A DNA stretch of 64,000 bases from Abelmoschus esculentus (GCA_035048815.1 JAUCBN010000020.1:1309501-1373500); one strand, 5' to 3'. Counted from the first letter of the stretch, positions 22,163 through 34,400 are shown. Numbers and translations: made by a program. Notes: generated by a model from the sequence alone, not told the origin.

Positions 22163-25100
22163 ATGGTGTGGTGTATTCGTTACAAGTTCAAGCTTTATAT
22201 GAGAATTTGGAAGACCCTACTCTTCTAGTACCATGGTTACCTGTAAACAATGTGCTTCCTACATGTATGATATTTTGGCATGTTTGTATAAAAGATGTTA
22301 TGTTTTTGCATAATCCATCTGCATAATCATTCTCCTGTACCTGTCAATGGGATTATGAGATTTGAAAAGCATATTCATGATTCATCACATCCTTGTGCTT
22401 TCAAGAAATTAGGTTGGATGGTGAATTTTGACTCAGAATCACATCATTCAAAATTTGAGACCTGCAATTACGGAACTTCTGTTGAATTATACCTTTTTCA
22501 ATTTTCATGTGCTAGCGGTTGGCAGGATTTAGATACCAATTTCAAAAGCTTGCCATCCCAATAATTCCGCAAGAATCATTGCCTGTATTTTCCGGTTTTC
22601 ACCTCACAAACTCTGAACAAGAACACTTCAGATATAAATTGTATTTGGAGTTGATTGGACCACAGATTCTAAATTAATCTTTTTAGTAATATTCATGTTT
22701 ATCTTATAGTTTATGATATGTTTAGGGTGTGAGGTTTTTTTCCCAACAATGTCATCCCTAAGGATTGAATTCGTGTTCTTTCTTTAAAAGTACAAATGTA
22801 TTTTACTAAGGATTGAACTCGTATTCTTTCTTTAAAAGTACAAATGTATTTTACTAATGCACTTAACACTTGTTCGTAGTCGCTCGATTTTTGAATATTT
22901 AAATTTCATTTCCAAATTATAACTTCTATTCTAAACTGGCTTCTAAACTGGTGATTTTATCTCCGAACTATGATCGTTATTTTTAAATTTTTTAAATGTT
23001 TCAATTTCATCTTTAAATTATTATTTATATTGCATTAAATTGTTATATAATATACATTAGTGTTTATATGATAATTAATAATTTCTATAACAGTTTTATT
23101 AGCATGAATATGATTAATATGTACCAATAAATTGAGAGATGAAATTAAAATACTTAAAATTTTGAGGATTGATTTAAAATAAGAGTTATAATTTAAGGAT
23201 AAAATTAATACGTTTAAAAGTTGAAGTATCAATTTAAAATGAGTCATAGTTCAGGGGTGTTGCAATTAACTCTACTTTCGTTTGCTTGTAATTTAGTCAT
23301 AAGAACCTGTTCCTACGCTTCTGTATTTGCTACTTTAAGATACACTTCTTCCCTGTGCCGAAATCATCTTCCCTTCTCCATTTTTAAGCAAAATTAGTAA
23401 AAGTTCACCCAACAGTGTATTTCCTTTGGTTACTAATCGCGTGTAATGATAGAGAATGCTTTAGCCATTAGTTTCCTTCAAGAGCTTTTCCTACGGTTTT
23501 CTATTTCCAGCTTCAATAACGCAAACTGTTGTTTTTGTTGCAGAAGTCCTTCAATTGCAGCCAAGGGCTTTTCCTATACATTTTCAAAGGAATTCAGCAT
23601 TCCAATCTGGAACTTAAACTCTATATATAATCTGTTCATTTCAAAGTTATTTTAACAACGTATAGGTGAACTCATTGAGTTGTCCCAATGGTTAAGGAAG
23701 CCGAATTCGAGCACCGTAATCTGCACGATGTGTGTTTTCAAAAAGGCTAAGAGTAAAGAACATATATATATAACCATGTAATCACTCTAGAAATTTAAAA
23801 AAAACAATGTATAGGTGAAGTTTAGATCAATGAGAAACTGAATAATTCATGACAATGTGATACATCAAATTCTAACACAGAGAATCATGCAAGATATTTT
23901 TCTCTACAATGTTCAATCTTTGATTAGAAATGCATAACTTTTTGATATTGGTCTTGGTATCTGCAGATAGTATGGGGCCTCTTCTTAAGGGTAAAAATGC
24001 ATGCCTGGGATCAGCTCAAATTGATTCACCCTACATGAAAAAGACCAAATCAGGTTGAAAGTTTGGCAAACCTTTTTTTATCGTGCCTATACAGTAGAGG
24101 CATTTGATGATATAAAGTTGGCTTTAAAGATGGAAATGACTTGCAGCTGTCAGCTCAGTGCAAATATAATGCAAACAGATGCATGATCCAATGAAATCGA
24201 ATGCAAATTCTCTTTCATGGATTTGTTTTTAGAAACCAGACAAAATAATAAGACGACATTCTTGATGTTATAGCCTACTGGATCACCTGATGTTCAGAAG
24301 CTGACAAGAAAGCATGATTTGTTGTTGGATACAGCCAGTCTATGATTGAAAGGAAAGCATAGTCTTAAAAGAATTCGTCTAGGAACATTTGTAGTGAAAA
24401 CACTCTTAGTTCACGACAGGATGGGAGTAACCAACCGGTCCAAGCCAACCAAAAAAGTCTTTGCTTTTTCAATGATTAGATCCAGCACCCCACTCAAATT
24501 TCATCAATGCTAGTGGTTTTACCTGAGATTTAACCTATTCTTTTCCTCAATCTATAATGTCTGTAAAATTTAACATATATATATATGTTGTGTTCTTGTT
24601 TATCCCTATATATGGTACATATAGTAGAAGCTAGTCCATATCTAAACATCTATCAGAGAGTAGAGTACTTCAAATTTTAAAACTTTGCATCTATGCAATT
24701 GAAGGCTGTAGGATCAAATGACAAATACGATTCTCGATCGAGAAATTTGAAGCTGGGATTCATGTTAAAGTAGGGACGGAGCCAGATTAGAGGGTAGAGG
24801 ACAAATCATAAAGTTCGAAAAAAATATATATATCTTATATTTCCATATTTGCTTACTCACTAGCTAAAAGTAAGTGGTTTCCATTGATGAGAAATGTAAA
24901 TACATAAATTGCAGGAAACAAGAACTTAGACCATATGATGATCTTCGAAAAGAATTGATGTTGAAAGATAATATATCCTTTATATAGAAGTTTATATGTT
25001 TGGATGCATAAGAAGGAACTTAAATATCAAATAGGAGAATATATTTTAAATGATTTTGAAATGAAAGGGCATGTTTCCATGATGGGGTCCTGCAGGCTGC

Positions 25101-25651
25101 AGCAACTCTATTGCCTGCCTAGCTTTAATTCCCCAATTGGTGCAGAAACACAAGCTTAATACATCCAAAACAAAATCTAATTCATGAACAACAGATATGA
25201 TCCAACGTACGAGTTATAGAAAACCCCACAGAGAGAATGACTATCAATTGTTAATTCCAATTATATTTGTAAGTGAATTAGGGTTTCCAATATATTCAGA
25301 AAATTTTCAAAACAGTACTCAAATGGGAAAAAAAACAGATAGTGCAAAAGAGAACATGTAACATAAAGAACATCTTACAGAATCAAGTTCTGAAGCATCA
25401 TGCATGGAAAAGAAACTACTTTCTTCCCTTTTCTTCTTCTTTCTCTTCATTATTCTTCTTACTTGGCACCCTAAAAGTAGGTCGAAATCGATACGAATAT
25501 ATTTATCTATGTGGGAATTGTTGATGAAACAACTTTTTGTGGTACTCTCATAAACTTTTCCCAGAATATCTACATTCATGCTGTACATATATAGAGAGAG
25601 GAAATTTCTTGATTATTAGTAGTACCTTTATCAAACATATATGGACATATA
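22163..25651. other. Intergenic DNA between the SNARE and zinc-finger genes
   Basis: About 3.5 kb. 22163-22560 is probably SNARE 3' untranslated or flanking sequence. 22760-22855 is a two-unit tandem repeat. 22965-23258 has imperfect inverted ends ('gaactatgatcgtt' and, on the other strand, 'gaactatgactcat') and may be a decayed foldback element. A (TA)n tract lies near 24577. I see no gene; the open frames here have no recognisable protein. Confidence 0.4.
22760..22855. repeat. Tandem duplication of a 48-bp unit
   Basis: Units at 22760-22807 and 22808-22855 both start 'aaggattgaa' and end 'aaatgtattttact', with only two or three differences visible between them. Confidence 0.85.
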
Positions 25652-26191
25652 CTATGGATATTGACCTAATCGAAGCTCCAAATCCAATTCATCTTCTTGA
25701 CTACTTCCATCAGCCTTCTTGTTTTCATTGTCGTCTACATCGGACGGACCGATTCTCAAGTTGAGACTCCGTGGCCAATCCTCTCCGACTCTAAACGGAT
25801 CCATATGCCGTGTATTGTTCACAAACAGTTCGTCCCCATGGGGTGTGTGTTGGGGTCTAAAACCCCAACCTGATGAAGCTGGGAAAAAAACTTGATAACT
25901 TACATAATGTGGCTGATGGCTTTGGATTGGTGGATATGAATACGATGATCTAAGGCTCGAGTAACTCTCGTCGTCGACTTTGCAACCTATAGGAACCGAG
26001 CTAGGCCTAGGCCTACTGCTCTTGGCTCTATCTTTCCTGTGGATATTCATGTGCCCTCCCAAGGCTTGTGCTGTTGTGAACCCTCTCTTGCAAAACACAC
26101 ACTCGTAGGACCGTCCGTTGCCTATGTCGTCGGACCGATCAGTCTCCTCACTCGAGCTCTTGGAATCTTCAAGGTGATGGTTGGTTTCCAT
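25652..26191 (-). CDS. Single C2H2 zinc-finger repressor with EAR motif (TAC1/LATE-like)
   Basis: Intronless, 179 aa. One plant-type zinc finger is complete, C31-x2-C34-x12-H47-x3-H51, with the QALGGH signature (residues 42-47) that in this family makes the DNA contact. The C-terminus ends DELDLELRLGQYP; L169-D-L-E-L-R-L175 is an EAR-type repression motif, so the protein is probably a nuclear transcriptional repressor. The finger plus RKDRAK tail resembles the TAC1 / LATE FLOWERING / RABBIT EARS group; I cannot tell which member. The middle is rich in Ser, Pro and Tyr and has no known domain. A TATATA box on the minus strand at 26432-26437 would place the start of transcription near 26405 and give a leader of about 210 bases. 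Confidence 0.9.
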   Translation of the reverse strand: METNHHLEDSKSSSEETDRSDDIGNGRSYECVFCKRGFTTAQALGGHMNIHRKDRAKSSRPRPSSVPIGCKVDDESYSSLRSSYSYPPIQSHQPHYVSYQVFFPASSGWGFRPQHTPHGDELFVNNTRHMDPFRVGEDWPRSLNLRIGPSDVDDNENKKADGSSQEDELDLELRLGQYP

Positions 26192-26431
26192 GGAAAGACT
26201 GAATTAAGATGTAAGAAGAGAATTAAATTGATGAATATGCAGCAGTGCAACACAAAAGATGGGGTATTATAAGGAAGAAAAGAGATGAGCAGAAAGATAT
26301 AGACAAGAGACAAATACAGGACATAGGCATTGGGTATGAAGAAGATTTTTCTGAGAGAAAAAGTCTATTAGATGTTTGCTGTGAGGGCTTTTCTGTAAGC
26401 CGGCTGTGCTTGTGGATGGATATGTCTTTAG

Positions 26432-26437
26432 TATATA
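26432..26437 (-). promoter_or_regulatory. Likely TATA box of the zinc-finger gene
   Basis: On the minus strand the sequence reads TAATATATACTA. It lies about 240 bases before the start codon, a reasonable distance for an intronless plant gene. No other TATA-like site fits better, but this is inferred from position only. Confidence 0.35.
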
Positions 26438-26479
26438 TTACTTAAATCTATTTTTATCGAGTAGAAATCTCAGTCTTTT

Positions 26480-26700
26480 AATCATTTCTTTTTTAAATCT
26501 TTTATTAAAAAAATCTTTTAAAATTTAAATTCTAAACCCTAATCTTAATTCTACATCATAAACCTTACATCCTTAAAATCACACCACACATAATTTTTTA
26601 AACCCTTACTACAACTATAACCTTAAACCTTAAACTCTAAATCCATTAATTTAAAGCGGGACACCAGTAGAGACATTCTCAGAATGTTTCGACTACTAAT
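26480..26700. repeat. CCCTAAA-rich segment, possible half of a foldback MITE
   Basis: Repeated 'taaaccct', 'ccttaaacct' and 'aaactctaaa' strings, like one arm of family F1. I could not find a matching opposite arm. It lies directly upstream of the zinc-finger promoter. Confidence 0.35.
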
Positions 26701-27059
26701 ATTTTTGTGTTTTCTTTTGAATCCCCTATTTCTTTACTAGAGACGCAGGTAAATCACTAAGAATTAACATTTTCAAAATTAAAAATCATTTAACACTATA
26801 TATTGTACACACAAGTTATGAATAATTTAATTTTATATTTTTGCTGCAACAATTCATAAGCATGGACTTGATGGACACATCTGAATATAGCAGTACAAAT
26901 TATAGATGGAACATTCTTTGTTGGTGGTAATTGAAAAACATAAATGGAAAGAGACCAACTTATAAAGGTAATTATATATACACAGGAAGTGAAAATAAAA
27001 TGTTTTCACTAATGTTTTTAGTTTAGGATTTATGAATATTCAGGTGAAAAATATTTTAT

Positions 27060-27358
27060 ATATTACCGGATATAAAAATAAAAAGATTTTACAAACACTT
27101 TAATTTTAAGTTTAGACATTTAGTTTAAAGCTTAAGATTTTTGATTTAAGTTTAAAGTTTAATGTTTAGGTTTTAATTTATGGTTTAAAGGTTAACATAA
27201 TAGGTTAAAGATTTATGTTTTAATTATAAACCTTAAATTTTAATCAAAATCCTCAATTATAACCGCAACTTATAAATTCTATACCCTAAACCCTAAACCC
27301 TAAATTAAATATCTAAACCCTAAAACTAAGAGTCAGTGGAAATTTTTATTTCCACCGT
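27060..27358. mobile_element. Foldback MITE family F1 with TTTAGGG-rich arms, copy 3
   Basis: Left end 'ccggatataaaaataaaaag' pairs with the right end, other strand, 'cggtggaaataaaaatttcc'. Left arm runs of 'tttagtttaaagc' face right-arm 'ccctaaaccctaaaccct'. A second, more broken copy seems to follow at about 27367-27700, separated into two parts by unrelated sequence at 27515-27620. Confidence 0.55.
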
Positions 27359-27700
27359 TAATGTATTATCGTGGTTTAAGATTAAAATTTTAGGGTTTAG
27401 TTTTATGGGTTTAGAATTGAATGGCCATTATTAAAATTTAGGGTTTAATGTTAGAATTTAAGATTTATAGATTAAAATCTAAACTTTAATCTATATATAG
27501 ATTAAAATCTAAATAGAACCATTTGCACAAGTTGGGGAATTCCCTAGGGGGATGGATACCCAAATGTGATTATAGGTGATGTATTTCTTGTCTTGGATAT
27601 TATACAATGCTTATCCAAAAAAAACTCTAATTTCTAACCTTAAACCCTAAACCTTAAATCCTAAAATAAAGACGATTGTGATATTCTTTATTTCCCTAAT

Positions 27701-28320
27701 ATTTTTCATGTATAAAATCATGAATTTATTATGATAGTGATGAAAGATGTAGGAACCTTCCTGCAATGGAAAACAATGTATTTTTGTATTTTGCATTTGT
27801 CCCAACGTATAACCCTTTTTCCCACCATAATTACTGGCAAATACATATCTTTTGACAGCTTCATTAACCATCACAGTTTTGCCTTGATGGCCTTAAACAC
27901 TTCATTAATAAACAAAACCCAGAAATCTAAACCCTAAATAAAACCAAAATCTTCCATTGCTGATGCTTCAAGAATCTAAGATTAACCCAAGTTTCTGAAT
28001 CAATCATATGTGTATATGTTGTTTCTAGCTGGATTATGAAAACGTGTATTGCATATGAATTCTTGGTTGCATCTGTATGGCATCGAGCAGCCTAGATATA
28101 CTGAGAATTGCAAGACAGAAAAAGAATAATAAATAGGTGATGACCAACTTGAAGTTGAGTCATTTTCCTACATTTTGAGTGTGTTTGCAGGCCAGGATTT
28201 GTATATTAGAGAGTAGGTTAGATATGTTAAAAGGGGGCAGGTTTGCCTGGTTACAGACGTGGGGAAAGTGGCAGCACTATTAGTTTTCCACCAAATTTAT
28301 GTTTTTTTAATGATTATGAA
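27701..28320. other. Intergenic DNA
   Basis: No gene or dated element seen. Ends in the 8-bp target-site repeat of the next element. Confidence 0.4.
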
Positions 28321-28842
28321 TAGGGGTGATAATGAGCCTGTCTGGCTCGCGAGTTATTCGGGTTCAGTTCGATTAAAGTTCGGTCAAAGCTCGGCTCGAG
28401 TGAGTTCGACTCAGGCTTGGGTTCGGCTCGGGATCTAAACGAGCCGAGCCAAGCTAAGCTCGACTCGAAAAGCTCGTGAATAGGCTCAGAATAATTATAT
28501 ATAAACATATATATATATATACATTAAAAATAATAAAATAAATTAAATATTATCAACTAAAACAAATTTATAAAACTACAAATAACAAATAAAAAATAAA
28601 CTATAAATAAATAATAAAACACAATAATATAGAAAATTGTCCATTTCGAGCCAAACCAAAACGAGCCGAGCGAGCCTAACGAGCTTTGAGCCTAAGCCGA
28701 GCCCAATAATATTATTTTCGAGCCGAGTTCGAGTCTAAAATTCCGAGCTTGGCAAGCCTTGAGCCGAACTAAGCCCAGATATGCATGTTTTCGAGCCAAG
28801 CCTAGCCTGACTCGGGCTCGGTTCGACTCATTATCACCCCTA
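28321..28842. mobile_element. hAT-type non-autonomous element with 16-bp perfect TIR
   Basis: Starts TAGGGGTGATAATGAG and ends with the exact reverse complement CTCATTATCACCCCTA. The 8-bp direct repeat ATTATGAA flanks it at 28313-28320 and 28843-28850. It is 522 bp; both inner flanks are rich in 'gagctcg' and 'gagccga' strings in opposite orientation, so much of the element can fold back. There is no coding capacity. It shares the TAGGGGTG end with the element at 38403-38888. Confidence 0.9.
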
Positions 28843-28850
28843 ATTATGAA

Positions 28851-31800
28851 TTTCTTTAGGTAATTAATCATGTTTGTTACGAGTATTTAATTGAGTTGAG
28901 TAAAAAAATTGAATTAATTGTGTCGATGAGTTTTATTTTATAACTTAAATTTTATTATAAATATTTTTAGTAGAGTTTAGGATAAACATATATCAATCTA
29001 ATTGAGGGGTTCATTCGAATTTGAAAATAGACCTACTAATACTAAAAACTTAAGTTATTTGAATCTTATTTTATAACTAAAATTTTATTTAATTTATTTT
29101 TGTGTCGAGTAAAAGAATTTATATTTTTTTAACTCGAGTCAAGTTTTACTCACCGTTAATCATGTCTATATATCCTAGGAAAATTGAAGTGTTATTTTTT
29201 TAACTATTAATATTTAATAATTTGGTTTAAGGGTGTATTTTAGCATCGAACTTGTATCAAATAATTAATTTAGTAATTTTTGATAAAAATATATCTAATT
29301 AGGTTCTTATTGATAAAGTACATATCCATTTTATGGTTCATGTTCGTGATTCGTGGCTCTCCCTCTTAACAATACCATCTCAAAGGTTCGAACCTAAATT
29401 TCCTTTTTGAGAGAACAATGTACCGTGTCTTTGCACTCTACCCTTGTTGGTACATTTAATTAGGTCTTTAAACTTACGAAATACTTTAAATTATTTTTTT
29501 TACCGATTTTAACCGTTAATGTGACATGATAAAATCATAATATTTCATATGTTAATAACATCTAAAAAATCTATCAAAATTTAATAGTTAAAATTATTCA
29601 AAAAATTTAATTAATTCAATTTCTTAATTTAATGACTTAATTGAGTGTTAAAATTTAGAGGCTTAATTATTTATTTTTCAAAAATTCAAAAGCATCTTAT
29701 ACCTTGACCTTTAATATTTAAACAAAAAATTAAGAATTATAAAGGAATCAAATAAAACTAAAATTTATGAAATTTAAAACTTTAAAAAAAATTAAAACAT
29801 GTTAATAATGTTTTTATTAAGAAAAAAATATTATATTCACAAAATAAATATTAAAATTCATACCCATATAAAATTTAATAATATAAATATTTTTAATCAC
29901 TCGATTGATTAATAAATTTTTATCATATTAATAATATTTAAAATTAAAAAACAATATAAGAACTATATAAAAAACATTTGACAATATAAAATTAAAAAAT
30001 ATTTATTAAAAAATAGAATATCTTCGTTGCACAAAATTGTGGTTATGACTTTTTCTGTTGTTCGAATGATCCATTGAAATCTCGAGTATAATTGGACATT
30101 GTGGGTTATGTATGATATTTTGTTATAGTTGATCGTATATGTTTAGGCGGTTATGTTAGTATCATTGTTATCTTGCCATGATATTTTTACATGTTATATT
30201 GTTCTTATTTATGATTTGCATGAAGTATGATTGAATGGTTGTGTATCCGTTAAGTTTTGTTAGTTCAACGTTCGAAAACATTATTTTCGTTTGCAGATTA
30301 ATAGGTTGTCATGTTGCTTCTAGGCTACCATCAATGAAGAATTCTAACGCCTCGTTTTAAAATACAATACTTAGGTTTTAGGGCTATATATTAATAAGAA
30401 CCTATTATATTTTAAAATTTAGATTTAGATTTTTAAAATGATCGAGTTAATTATTTTATAATATAATTTTAAATGAGCACTATTATATATGTTTTAAATA
30501 ATATTTATGTTTTATTGTACTGAAATCAAATGAATCTTGAAAATTAGTTCTAGATTAGGTTAAAACTAGATCAAAAATTTTATAATTGAATTTTAGCTGT
30601 CTAAATATGATATTTCAGTCTAGGATGTTACATAATGTTAAAATTTTAGTAAAATAGATATTTTTTGAAGAGGAATCTAAATGGACAGTTAAAAATTTTA
30701 ATTAACAATGCACACGTACTTATTTTTTAAAAAATATATATAAAAATATTAAAAAAATTCGTATTTTTTAATCAATAAAATACTTGTCGAGTATCATATA
30801 GAGGTGTTCATAAAAATACGAACTAATACATCGTGTCAGAAAAAATAACTAGTATATAATTGTACCGATAAAAATCAATGCTTACAATTTCCCCAAATAT
30901 TTTTTATATTTTTATAAAACGATAATTGTATTTCTTTAATAATATTAAAATAATTACGATATATGTTCATATATTTTTTAATTATTTGATAAAATATACA
31001 TCTTACAAATAAATTTGTTCAAATCTGAATCTCTTAAGATGAACATTATCTTTTTCATTAGAGATAAACATGAAAAATTAAATAGCCTTGCATTACTATT
31101 TCATTCATTATTTTATTTTTTTCAAATGCCATTTACATTTGCTTATTAAAATAATAAATATAAAACATTATTTCTCCTAATGAAAGATTTTTAAATTTTA
31201 CTATTTTACAAATTCTTTATCATTTCCTTTCACCCTTGTTGCAAAAGAACATATAGGTCTTCCTTGTCCTAGTAATCACCCGAGAGAAGGCCATGCCCCC
31301 ATTTTTTAACTTGATGATGTAGCAATTTAAAAAAAATACTTGCATATTTGCCCCCTAACACATGGTTTTTTTTTTCCAAAATACCCCAAAATTTGATTTT
31401 TTTTTTCTCCATTTTTTTCTGTTATGAGTAGATTAGAGAACTAAACTTGTTAGCCATTAAGAGCTCATGATTGCCACCTTGTCAGTGGAAAAATTAATGT
31501 TGTCCTAAGAAAGAATTTACAGAAATGGGGGAAAAAAACTTTGATCCCATTAGTATGTATTTTTGAGTTTTGAATAGCTAAATTTGTTGGCTATTAAGAG
31601 CTCATGTCTTGATCATGAGCCATCTTGGCAGTGAAAGCCACCCCAAACTAAGCAAACAGCGCCGGGAAATGCTGTAGAAGAGTACAGAAAATTACCGGCT
31701 ATATTCATGCCACCTAGCTTGCAGACATCGATATCTCTTCCAGGGATGTTCATGCACGGATTGTGAATGGACCCTTTCACCGGATCTCAAGGAAGTGATT

Positions 31801-32040
31801 GTAGTGCAAGCTCATCTTTTGCCACCCGCTGTTCTCCCTCCAGTGGCCTCATTGCTCCAAGTTGGATCCAACCTATTGAAAAGGAGAAAAACAATAAAGT
31901 TCTGAATAGGGTTTTCCTATGGGAGAATACCATCTTTTCTTCGTTTTATAGCTCGAGTTTCAAGCAGAGTAACTAGCTGAATATGACTGAGCCATGCGGT
32001 TTGAAGTTGAAACAAGATGGAACTGATCCACTACACGGCA
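28851..32040. other. Long AT-rich intergenic DNA
   Basis: About 3.2 kb without a recognisable gene. A tRNA-like B box 'ggttcgaacct' near 29383 could mark a decayed SINE. 30080-30400 has the look of a retrotransposon LTR but no ends are visible. Two similar segments, both containing 'attaagagctcatg' , lie near 31457 and 31588. A frame at 31767-31973 (+) has no known relatives that I can name. Confidence 0.4.
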
Positions 32041-32465
32041 GCTTCACATACTAACAAGCATAAAAGAATGTTTGACAATTTATATGTGAGAAAACCTATA
32101 CGTATTGCATGGTAGACATGATGAAAGAGAGATCAACCAAGAAATCAAGTTCTCATGCCAATGGCGTTGAAAACTTGGTATAAATTGCAAAAGAAAACTT
32201 TCTGTAACCTTGTAAACAAGATGACATGCCGCAGAAGTTTACGGAATTTCCTATTGGAAGTCTTTAACATGAGGTACAAGCTAAGATTTCCCATGTCTAT
32301 GCACGTTTGTGGTACAAATAATTTAAAAGTACTAGGGTACATATTGTTCAAAGAAACGAAAGCACTAGTCACTAATCTGTTAGTCACCGCAGAATCCCAT
32401 TTTCTACAAGTTGATGCACAGCATTCGCTTAGATGTACATTATCGATACAACTATTACCTGAATG
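32041..32465 (-). other. Probable 3' untranslated region of the bHLH gene
   Basis: Adjacent to the bHLH stop codon on the minus strand. I found no clear polyadenylation signal, so the end is unknown. Opposite-strand frames here are shadows. Confidence 0.35.
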
Positions 32466-33965
32466 TCATTTAGATAAAGCATCCAACAGTTTCTCCTTCA
32501 ATTGTTCTGCACCACCACCTGGGGCTCCAATGGTGAAGGTGTGCACAATCTTGTCATTATCTGTCGCTGAAACATCGGATTCTTGTGCTGTAATTTGATT
32601 TTCCTTCAAAGCTTTTAAGACTCTAGAGACCGGGTGAGCATCCAAAGGGTACCGCAGCGTAACAACTGCATTGTTGTGCCTCTGCTGGAAATCTATATCA
32701 GGCACTGGCAACTGCTGTTGCGGATTGTTTACAGTCTCCTTTTCAGTTTCCAGGACCCTAATCTTCATCTGGAGGTCGGTGATATAGGTAATAGCATCAC
32801 CAAGCAGAGAGGCCTTGTCCATCTTAGAGATATTAGGGACAACAGCCCTTAATGCATAGAAACGCTGGTTAAGCTTTTCCCGCCTCTGTCGCTCTGCTTC
32901 AACGTGATTCAATGGTTCTTCTCTCCCATTGGCTGGCTTCCTTCCCCTCTTCCTTGGTTTCCGCTCATCAGGTAAAGATGGTGAGTCATCTTTTGGATGC
33001 TCCATGCCGGAAATTCTCATTTGTGCGTTCAAACCTCCAACAAGCAACTGTGGGAACAGTTTTGCGTCACCTTCACTTTGACATCCATTAGAGGAATTAC
33101 CATAAAGTTGATTGGAACCTAGAGATTGAACATCATAAGATTCCAACATGAAACCCGACTCATCTTCCGTTTTTGGAGAGAAGTTAATACTAATTGATTG
33201 AGACTCTGAACCACCCAAACTTAGTTCATGTCCAAATAGTTTTGGAATTGCTTTTGTCTGCACAGAAATGGATCCACCAAATACACTACTCACCATATCC
33301 ACAATATTCTGCTCCTCGGGAATCAACTTAATGGAACCGAGCTCCACCACACCAGACTTCACAGGTACAAACACCACCGTTTGCAATCCAGCAGATCTGG
33401 CTAAAAATGATCTCGATTGATAATGGCTTAAACAAGAATTCACATCTGAGGTCCAAATTAATTTGCTTGACTTGTAGGATTCTCCAGGACCATACGATGT
33501 ATCGGAATGAAATTTAAAGTACCTCGAAGTGAGATAAAACATCTCCATATCCGATACTCCATCCAACTTAGCAACAGAGCTATCCTCCTCTGACCCACCA
33601 AAGCATACATGAAGCTTCTGGAGTACCTGCTTTCTCACTTCATTTATCTTCTCAACCCCTTCTGATTTGCCACTGACACCAGCTCCACCAAGCTTAGGAT
33701 CCCGGCAATACCCGTCAACCCAAATCAAGATCGATCCACCAGATTTCAAGCTAGACACTTGCCAGTAAATCCCATAGTTCCAATTTGACCTCTCAACGAC
33801 CTCACAAAGCTTTTGTTGCAGACCCAAATAACTTGGTGGTGGAAAGATGAGATCTAACAGCACGTTCTTAGAAGCCAACAATATCAAGTAATCACAAGCT
33901 TCAATACCCAAAACAGATTCCACCTTAGTCTTATCTTCCTCATTTTCCCAAAACTTTTCACCCAT
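32466..33965 (-). CDS. BHLH3: bHLH3/JAM3-type MYC-like transcription factor
   Basis: Intronless coding region, 499 aa. Order of parts: bHLH-MYC N-terminal domain (about residues 1-235, with EACDYLI, NWNYGIYW, ILIWVDGYCR, SFLARSAG, TVVFVPV, GVVELGS); a variable middle; the sequence RKPRKRGRKPANGREE; the basic helix-loop-helix (353-402, with the E-box contact residues H354, E358, R362 and the MDKASLL helix); and a C-terminal ACT-like dimerisation region (about 430-499). The start MGEKFWENEEDK and these blocks match Arabidopsis bHLH3 (JAM3) best. JAM proteins bind the same G-box sites as MYC2 and counteract it, repressing jasmonate responses; this role is inferred. The leader probably has an intron: donor GT at 34335-34334 and an acceptor 'tttcag' ending at 34146 on the minus strand. 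Confidence 0.93.
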   Translation of the reverse strand: MGEKFWENEEDKTKVESVLGIEACDYLILLASKNVLLDLIFPPPSYLGLQQKLCEVVERSNWNYGIYWQVSSLKSGGSILIWVDGYCRDPKLGGAGVSGKSEGVEKINEVRKQVLQKLHVCFGGSEEDSSVAKLDGVSDMEMFYLTSRYFKFHSDTSYGPGESYKSSKLIWTSDVNSCLSHYQSRSFLARSAGLQTVVFVPVKSGVVELGSIKLIPEEQNIVDMVSSVFGGSISVQTKAIPKLFGHELSLGGSESQSISINFSPKTEDESGFMLESYDVQSLGSNQLYGNSSNGCQSEGDAKLFPQLLVGGLNAQMRISGMEHPKDDSPSLPDERKPRKRGRKPANGREEPLNHVEAERQRREKLNQRFYALRAVVPNISKMDKASLLGDAITYITDLQMKIRVLETEKETVNNPQQQLPVPDIDFQQRHNNAVVTLRYPLDAHPVSRVLKALKENQITAQESDVSATDNDKIVHTFTIGAPGGGAEQLKEKLLDALSK

Positions 33966-34400
33966 TTCTTTATTACAGTTCAGAAGTTATCAAGAAATCC
34001 CCAATTATATCACAGCAGCTTACAGCTGCGCTACGAAACCTCTAAATTCCTAAACCATAATCAACAGTGCCAACTGCCAATTCAACTCAAGCACTTGATA
34101 TTTCCCAAAACGACACATCCAGCAGCTAATCAAAAGCTTTTAAACCTGAAATTCAACAAATTCCACAACCAATTAGCGGATTGCACTCAGCGTTCAACAT
34201 TCAATTCCCAAAACTAGCAGGTCCTAAAAACCATTCCAGTAACAAAAAAACACCCATTTGTCAAATGCAAAAAGTCAAATGCTTTAACGGTGAGCCAAAT
34301 TGCGGGCAGAATAAATAAAAAGAAGAAATCCTTACTTGAATTGGGAGTTGCTGGGTCTGAGATTAGACTTCTCAGCTTCACCTGATAACCAATTAGGGTT
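33966..34400 (-). other. 5' leader of the bHLH gene, probably with an intron
   Basis: On the minus strand 'ttcaa|gtaagg' at 34335 and 'gaatttcag|gttt' at 34146 make a good 190-base GT-AG intron wholly in the leader. This is inferred from splice consensus only. Confidence 0.4.

Noticed and set aside
23676..23745. tRNA-like string 'gttgtcccaatggttaagga' and 'attcgagcacc'
   Set aside because: No cloverleaf can be drawn and the B box is poor; at best a decayed SINE.
27270..27320. CCCTAAA repeats as an interstitial telomere
   Set aside because: Only a few units, mixed with variants, and matched by an inverted arm; better explained as a foldback MITE.
29340..29450. B-box-like 'ggttcgaacct' as proof of a SINE
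   Set aside because: No convincing A box at the right distance, no poly(A) end and no target duplication.
32155..32598. 147-codon + strand frame at the 3' end of the bHLH gene
   Set aside because: Overlaps the bHLH C-terminus on the other strand and shows no known domain.
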